Below are positions 59,307-64,000 of a stretch of DNA of 64,000 bases, piece after piece (position 1 is the first letter of the stretch; each line of letters starts with the position of its first letter). Origin of the DNA: an uncultured Cellulomonas sp. (GTDB taxonomy: Bacteria > Actinomycetota > Actinomycetes > Actinomycetales > Cellulomonadaceae); NCBI RefSeq assembly GCF_947494015.1, contig NZ_CANLTL010000016.1, forward strand, positions 1-64,000, written 5' to 3'. Below the pieces are notes generated by a model that ran no database searches, was not told where the DNA came from, and saw nothing but the letters and a program-made list of their open reading frames with translations. A program made the translations under genes and the position numbers.

Positions 59307-60028
59307 CTCTGCGCACCTTCCGTCAGTTCACGCAATACCTCACTCGTGATCTCACCGGCGCGAAAGGTCTCCCGGGTGGCGAGCGTGCCGTTGGCCATGA
59401 CATGGACGGTGGAGTCGTATCGGGACAGTTCGTCTGGCTCGTGCGCCACAGTGATGATGGTGGAGTCAGCGGAGACGAGCCGCTCAAGTGCTACATACAG
59501 AAGATCTCGTGCGTGATAGTCAAGACCGGACGACGGCTCATCAAGCAGGAGTAGGCCCGGCAGGTGGAGTGTCTCGGCGGCTATCCCAACCCGACGCTGC
59601 ATCCCGCCAGATAGCCTTCCGATTGCTTTCTCTGCCGCCTCCGAAAGTTCCACCGCGGCTAGGGCCCGCAGGGCTACTTCACGTATTTGAGCGGATTCTA
59701 TCCCGTGCAGCCAGGCTCTGTACTCCAAGTACGTCCGCGTCGGCACCCCTCCACGCAGCCGGAAGTTCTGCCACAAGTATCCTGAGTCGCGGCAGAACTG
59801 GCGGAAGGTGGACGGTTCGGTGATGGAGTGGCCTGCAAATAGAATCTCGCCTCGATGAGGACTCAGGACGCCGCTAAGCAATTTTAGAAGCGTGGATTTG
59901 CCGGAGCCGTTCAAGCCGATGATGTGGTGAATGCCAGCTCCGGGCGCGAATTGTGGCACGTTGAGCTCAAGGGCGCCACGCCCGTAGGAGAATTGGATTC
60001 CATGTGCGGCGATTCGCGCGTCAGTCAC
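59303..60028 (-). CDS. ABC transporter ATP-binding protein
   Basis: 241 aa from GTG 60028. Walker A IIGLNGSGKST (36-46), Q-loop SGYLWQNFR, signature RLSGGMQRRV, Walker B LLLLDEPSSGLD, and H-loop TIITVAHEPDE are all intact. The 70-residue extension of the longer frame (from 60241) is basic and overlaps an IS3 remnant, so the shorter start is preferred. ABC-2-type exporter ATPase partnering the gene that follows. Confidence 0.88.
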   Translation of the reverse strand: MTDARIAAHGIQFSYGRGALELNVPQFAPGAGIHHIIGLNGSGKSTLLKLLSGVLSPHRGEILFAGHSITEPSTFRQFCRDSGYLWQNFRLRGGVPTRTYLEYRAWLHGIESAQIREVALRALAAVELSEAAEKAIGRLSGGMQRRVGIAAETLHLPGLLLLDEPSSGLDYHARDLLYVALERLVSADSTIITVAHEPDELSRYDSTVHVMANGTLATRETFRAGEITSEVLRELTEGAQR

Positions 60029-60218
60029 TGGCTTGGCCCCCAGATGCGGCGATGAAGACTCGTTGGTCGACCCTAAACCATGGCAACTGGGGTGGGTAGG
60101 AGGTGACTCTTGGTCATGCGACGTGCACAAGCGCTCGTCCTCACCTTGCGGTGGGCGACCGCGTCTGCGCGCGTGCGAGCGTGGGTGAACCGTCGCGGCG
60201 CTGATGCCGCTTCCTCGG

Positions 60219-60420
60219 ATGAAGGATGGCGACATCCCCAAGAAGTACGACTAGGTGTTCGAGGCACCCTCGGTTGGCCTGGTCGGGGACCACGTGGCTG
60301 ACTACGGATCACCGCGGGGAGCGTCGAGATCGGGACCCAGTTGAGGGGTGGTTCGGGAGACGCTGCGGCGCTGGGCCGCCCAGACCGAGGTGACTACGGC
60401 TGAGGCCGGGGAGGTCCTCC
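60219..60420 (+). pseudogene. IS3-family OrfA remnant
   Basis: One frame reads IPKKYD, stop, VFEAPSVGLVGDHVADYGSPRGA, stop, then VVRETLRRWAAQTEV. This is the N-terminal helix-turn-helix of an IS3 OrfA with two internal stop codons and no OrfB behind it. 60421-60798 contains no recognisable gene. Confidence 0.75.
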
Positions 60421-60798
60421 CGGCCGTGCCGCAACGGCTGCGCCCCAACCGGAACCGCAACCCACAGGCACACCCGAGGCCGCCGCGGCGGGCGCCTTCG
60501 TCACGCGGGGCGCACTCTGTGCAACTATCCAAAACCTGCTGCCCGAGACCATTTCTGGGCGGTCCGGGAAAGACTGCACCCTCGTGAGCCCTCTAGATCT
60601 AGAAGCAGCCAGGCGTCCCGGAGAAAGTCGTACAGGCGCGCGGCCCTTCGCAGCGATGGGGAGGACCTCGTCTACCGCCCGGGCGAGCACGGCGATGTCG
60701 CCCGCTCGCCTTCAGGCACAGACGGGTCGCTAACGTCGCGGCGTTGCGGTGGGTACACCGCAACGCAACGCCGTGCGACATATCATGACGTAGCCAAC

Positions 60799-61671
60799 TC
60801 ATCTTGCCGGCCGGGCTAGGGCCGTGCTCCGCGTGCGGATCAGGGCGAGGGGCGCTCCGCGCTCTTGCAGGTAGGTGAGCCCGCCGGACCGGAAGTCACC
60901 GAGTCGGTGGCCGGTGAAGAACCGGCAGCTCTCTGCCGCTCGCCGGTAGGACAGGCGCCGAGCCGATGGCGGGCGGACACGGTCTGCAAGAAACACTGGT
61001 CCGGCCGGTCGGTCGGCCACCACCCGGCTGACTAGTCCGCTGCTGAACGGCTGCCAGAACAGCAAGGACTCGTTTACGCGCACCGCCTTTTTCTTGACGT
61101 CGATGTCCTCGATGTCGAGCTGGAGGACCTCATCGGGGCCCAGGCACAGGTCGAACGTCAAGCACCAGATCGTCCGGTCGCGAAGTGGCAAGTTCTCGTC
61201 GAAGCAGAATGCGAGCAAGTCTGTGTTGCCGCGACTCCGTTCCGCTGTCACCTTGCGTCGCATCGGCAGTGATGTGGGTAGGACGCTCGATGCTGGGATG
61301 ACCCCTGATGCCGCGCACCACCGAAGGAAGCTGCCCACGGTCGCCACCGTCCGGTTCCAGGTCGTGTCTTGCGACTGCCCGTAGATCACGCCCAGCGCGT
61401 GCTCGAGCGAGGCAGGCGTGAGGCATGTGACGTGCAGGCATCCGTCCAGGGCACCCTCCACCGCGCGCAGCGTCCCGCCGTACACCCGACAGGTGCCCGA
61501 GGTGAAGGTCGGCTGCTGGAGAAACAGTGCCGTCGCCTCGCCCCATGTGGCACCAGTGCCGCCTGCGGCAGAAAACCGCTGCGATGGAACGTCTGCTGAA
61601 CAGCGAATACAACTCCATGCCGCAGAAAACCGCGGGGCAGGGCCGATTGCGTCAGTGCTCACCGAGGACAC
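60799..61671 (-). pseudogene. Degenerate tyrosine recombinase
   Basis: 290-aa open frame resembling a phage-type integrase. The SAM-like core-binding domain (TWGEATALFLQQPTFTSGT to FLRWCAASGVI) and the fold of the catalytic domain are visible (LTFDLCLGPDEVLQLDIEDID). The first catalytic Arg appears as Gly in LCLGPDE, the HxxR box reads HRLGDFR instead of HxLRH, and the C-terminal Tyr is absent because the frame ends at ARPAR. The product is probably inactive. It marks the right edge of the mobile region. Confidence 0.7.
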
Positions 61672-61751
61672 GGCCTAGACACCTTGCAACCTACGCGGAA
61701 GTATTCGAATTGCGCCGCAACCGGGCGCGAACAATCGCTGATCGGAGTCTG

Positions 61752-62228
61752 ATGAAGGCTGTCTGGAAGTCCCTTGGTGTTCTCGCCCTGGTCGCTGGCG
61801 GGGCAGTCATGGCCACGCCCGCGGCGGCAGCGCCGGCGGTGGCCGCAGAGGTGATCGTCGCCGCCCCTGCAGCAGCCCCGGTCGCCGTCGCAGCTCCAGC
61901 GCCCGCGGTGTCGCCGACCGGAACGCCCATGGCCGTCGGGTACCCGTCCGACCACGCGCAGAGCACCTCGGGTGAGTTCAGTGCACTGGGCCTGTGCAAC
62001 TACAGCGACGAGCACCCGGCCATCTCCTACGGCTCGACCCAGCACGCCGCGGTGGCACACGCGCAGTGCCTGCTGCGCAATTACCACGGCTACAACATTG
62101 CGGTCGACGGGATCTTCGGCAACGGCACGCGCAACGCGGTCATCAACTTCCAGTCGTCGAACGGCCTGTACGCCGACGGCATCATCGGACAGCTGACCTG
62201 GAACGCATTGCACCCCGGGCTGGACTGA
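61752..62228 (+). CDS. Secreted peptidoglycan-binding protein
   Basis: 158 aa. Signal peptide to about residue 27 (VLALVAGGAVMATPAAAAP), Ala/Val/Pro linker to 60, then a domain with two cysteines and a C-terminal PG_binding_1 repeat: YNIAVDGIFGNGTRNAVINFQ and ADGIIGQLTWNAL. No catalytic domain, so a wall-binding or inhibitor-type protein. ATG 61752 chosen by the signal peptide. Confidence 0.85.
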   Translation: MKAVWKSLGVLALVAGGAVMATPAAAAPAVAAEVIVAAPAAAPVAVAAPAPAVSPTGTPMAVGYPSDHAQSTSGEFSALGLCNYSDEHPAISYGSTQHAAVAHAQCLLRNYHGYNIAVDGIFGNGTRNAVINFQSSNGLYADGIIGQLTWNALHPGLD

Positions 62229-62287
62229 CCAGACCGCAGAGACCGACCGGGTGGGCGCCTCCTGCGCGCCCACCCGGTCGCTCGCGT

Positions 62288-62917
62288 TCACAGGCTCATC
62301 GCCTCGACAACCTTGCGGAGCTCGGCGGCCCGGCCCTTGCCGAAGTGCACCTCGACGACCACCCCGACCTCCGGGGACCACACCAGGCCCGCGGCGTCAT
62401 CGGCCTTGACGCCGTTGGCCAGCGCCGGCTGTCCGCCGACAGTGGTCTCGACCGGGTCTCCGAACCAGTTGACCTTGACGTGCTCCTCGAGGGTGAGCCC
62501 GGGCCGGCGGGTCACCGAAACTCCGAGCCCGGAGACGCACGCGTCCTCGAAGCAGCCTGAGGTCGAGGTGCCCCCGAAGTAGGGGGACCTCTCCAGGGAG
62601 ATCGGCTCGGCCGCCACACCATCCGGCAGGTAGTGCAGCTTGATGCCGTCGACCTCCGCGACGACGGGGGCGTCGGCCGGCGTGGTGTCGAACCGGTATG
62701 CCGCGACGGCCGTCTCGCTCGAGCTCGGGGAGATGATCGACGGAAGGGTGACGCCGCCCACCGCCAGGGCTGCGGCGATCGGTACCGCGGCCATCGTTCG
62801 GCGGCCCCGGGTGCGGCGGCGGTTCTTCGCGTAGACGCCGTCGAGCACGGCGCGGGAGTCGAACACGATCGACGCGGTAGCTGCGTCGGCGGCCTTGCGG
62901 AACTCGTCGCCGTTCAT
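62288..62917 (-). CDS. Putative membrane anti-sigma-like protein
   Basis: 209 aa: cytoplasmic N-terminus of about 40 residues (DEFRKAADAATASIVFDS), one membrane helix (TMAAVPIAAALAVGGVTLPSI), then an extracytoplasmic domain with a CFEDAC pair. The start overlaps the ECF sigma gene stop by 4 bp; such paired membrane proteins usually restrain the sigma factor. No zinc-binding anti-sigma motif is present, so the role is by context. Confidence 0.7.
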   Translation of the reverse strand: MNGDEFRKAADAATASIVFDSRAVLDGVYAKNRRRTRGRRTMAAVPIAAALAVGGVTLPSIISPSSSETAVAAYRFDTTPADAPVVAEVDGIKLHYLPDGVAAEPISLERSPYFGGTSTSGCFEDACVSGLGVSVTRRPGLTLEEHVKVNWFGDPVETTVGGQPALANGVKADDAAGLVWSPEVGVVVEVHFGKGRAAELRKVVEAMSL

Positions 62918-63462
62918 GCGAGGTCTCCTGTGCTGGTGAGGATCAGTGGTGTGGTGTCGCCTTGGCTGCGCTCGGGGAAGTCGACGGCGCAGGTCTCGCG
63001 CAGCTTCGAGAGGCCTCGGGAGGCCTGGCTCTTGACCGTCCCGACCGAGCACCGCAGCATCTGCGCGGTCTCGGCCTCGCTATATCCCTCCCAGTACCGG
63101 AGCACGACGGCGCTGCGCTGCTTCTGAGGGAGGGTGCGGAGCGCAGCGAGCAAGGCCTGGCGCAGGTCGATGCCGTCGACGTCCGCGCTGCGCGCGGGTT
63201 CCGTGTCGAGATGCTGCTGGCCGCCGCCGACCAGGATGCGGTCCAGCCGTCGGCGCTGGACCAGGTGAACCATCGCGGTCCGGACGTACGCCGCTGGGAA
63301 CTCCACGCGCCCTTTCGGTCGCCGGCGCAGGTAGAGCTCGAGGGCGTCCTGGAGTGTGTCTTGGCCTTGGTCGCGGTTGCCCGTGAGGAGGACGGCGGTA
63401 CGGAGCAGCGCAGCGCCGTGGAGTCTCACGAACTCCTCGAACTGCTCGTCGGCGTGAGCCAC
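62914..63462 (-). CDS. SigE-family ECF RNA polymerase sigma factor
   Basis: 182 aa. Sigma region 2 (FVRLHGAALLRTAVLLTGNRDQGQDTLQDALE, residues 11-42) and region 4 (LPQKQRSAVVLRYWEGYSEAETAQMLRCSVGTVKSQASRGLSKL, from about 111) in the form typical of the actinobacterial SigE family. A GGTTG/GAGAC pair upstream (63507-63531) could be its own promoter, consistent with autoregulation. Confidence 0.9.
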   Translation of the reverse strand: MAHADEQFEEFVRLHGAALLRTAVLLTGNRDQGQDTLQDALELYLRRRPKGRVEFPAAYVRTAMVHLVQRRRLDRILVGGGQQHLDTEPARSADVDGIDLRQALLAALRTLPQKQRSAVVLRYWEGYSEAETAQMLRCSVGTVKSQASRGLSKLRETCAVDFPERSQGDTTPLILTSTGDLA

Positions 63463-63506
63463 GGTGCGTGCCCCCAGATCGTTGTGGATGTCCTGTCACC
63501 TATATA

Positions 63507-63531
63507 GAGACATCTGACGGCGAAAAGGTTG
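63507..63531 (-). promoter_or_regulatory. Possible ECF-type autopromoter
   Basis: On the minus strand CAACC, 15 bp, GTCTC, 45 bp before the sigma gene start. The spacing fits ECF promoters. TATATA directly after it is an alternative -10 box for the housekeeping sigma. 63532-63764 holds no supported gene. Confidence 0.35.
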
Positions 63532-63764
63532 CACGAGGTGGGCGAGGACTTGTGGCGACCGGCACTGACCGAGCGGGCCGGCCTCGAACCCAGCCCTGCG
63601 CCACTGCAGTGACCCAGCGGCCGAAGTCGCCCTCACCACGCCATGAGCGCGGTGCCCGGGCGGCTACTTCGTCGACGTGACCGGGCACCGACTTCCGGCT
63701 CGAGCTCGATGTCGTTTGCGAACCCGGCGAGCCGTGGGCGCGGCGGCGGCGGCGGCCGAGGTGC

Positions 63765-63875
63765 TCATCGGGTGCGCACGATGCGGCCGATCCTCTTGTT
63801 GTCGATGGGGCACCGGAAGCACTCCATCTCGTCGTAGATCGCCGTAACGTCGTGTTCAACGCAGAACCGGTCCAT
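63765..63875 (-). CDS. 36-residue Cys/His peptide, zinc-ribbon-like
   Basis: Very short frame from ATG 63875 with GGAGG eight bases upstream. Residues include FCVEHDVTAIYDEMECFRC, a C-x2-H followed by C-x2-C, the ligand set of a small zinc knuckle, and a basic tail. The ribosome site and ligand spacing support expression; size makes this tentative. Confidence 0.45.
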   Translation of the reverse strand: MDRFCVEHDVTAIYDEMECFRCPIDNKRIGRIVRTR

Positions 63876-64000
63876 CGTGATCGTCCTCCACAGGGGGTCA
63901 GCGGGGCGGTGGTGCCCTCGCGTTGAAGATGTGCGGCACGGTCGCCCGCTCGCACCAGACACCCGGGAGCATCGACACCCGCCCCTGCTTACGTCGCGGT

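Noticed and set aside
63560-63640. tRNA-like GGGTTCGAGGCC on the minus strand
   Set aside because: The T-arm stem does not pair and no acceptor or anticodon stem can be built around it. No tRNA gene was recognised anywhere in the window.
63500-63955. 151-aa minus-strand frame upstream of the sigma gene
   Set aside because: Composition is shadow-like (Arg/Ser/Thr/Pro) and it contradicts the better-supported 36-residue frame.

Overview
The window is high-GC DNA with actinobacterial gene content: an Lsr2 nucleoid protein, SCO6880/DUF4913/DUF4192-type conjugation genes, SigE-family ECF sigma factor and LacI-controlled polysaccharide utilisation. The carbohydrate genes resemble those of Cellulomonadaceae or Promicromonosporaceae, but that placement is inference from gene content only.

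1-15 kb is ordinary chromosome: a beta-galactan/galactoside utilisation locus. It holds a secreted GH30 galactanase (C-terminus beyond the window), a GH42 beta-galactosidase, a three-gene sugar ABC importer, a LacI regulator with two matching palindromic operators, and the Leloir genes galT-galK and galE. These would release galactose-containing oligosaccharides outside the cell, import them, hydrolyse them and convert galactose to UDP-glucose. 14.9-16.5 kb is a decayed stretch with an IS3 remnant, a frameshifted HAAS-type membrane gene and a frameshifted PadR gene.

16.8-48 kb is a conjugative, plasmid-like element. A leftward operon carries the type IV secretion/coupling genes (VirD4, VirB4, SCO6880, TrbL/VirB6, a VirB8-like protein, a pilin-like protein and an ATPase-like protein). 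A divergent rightward operon carries a BldC-like HTH protein, a lipoprotein, a muramidase/M23 peptidase, a membrane protein and a ParA-like ATPase. Next come a primase-polymerase, an 8-bp tandem repeat region, parA with a small partner, ArdC antirestriction, Lsr2, a KfrA-like coiled coil, an Mrr-like membrane nuclease, a ParB-like protein, two DUF4192 paralogues and small ORFs ending in a NrdH-like redoxin. Five rightward genes or operons of this part (ArdC, DUF4192, ParB, DUF4192, DUF6573) each follow a copy of the same ~250-bp leader bounded by imperfect inverted repeats. I propose these as single-strand (Frpo/ssi-like) leading-region promoters. I recognise no relaxase.

48-55.5 kb is the most unusual part, an accessory island with visibly lower GC. 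Eight translationally coupled leftward genes encode an acyl-carrier-protein-like protein, a diverged thymidylate-synthase homologue, an AcpS-type phosphopantetheinyl transferase, an XRE regulator, an ImmA metallopeptidase fused to a chagasin (I42)-like protease inhibitor domain, a papain-like C1 peptidase, a thymidylate-kinase-like protein and a second thymidylate-synthase-family protein. They converge on a gene of the 5-hydroxymethyl-dU DNA kinase helical-domain (HMUDK/alpha-GPT) family. Transcription appears to start from a leaderless promoter covered by a 33-bp palindrome. An Abi-like HEPN protein lies just upstream. I propose a carrier-protein-dependent nucleotide or DNA modification/conflict system with an on-board protease-inhibitor pair.

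55.5-61.7 kb is a graveyard of recombinase and IS3 fragments, including a fragment of an element gene, around an ABC exporter/membrane protein/small secreted protein cluster that resembles a bacteriocin locus. 61.7-64 kb returns to chromosome-like genes: a secreted peptidoglycan-binding protein, a SigE-family ECF sigma factor with a probable anti-sigma partner, and a 36-residue Cys/His peptide.
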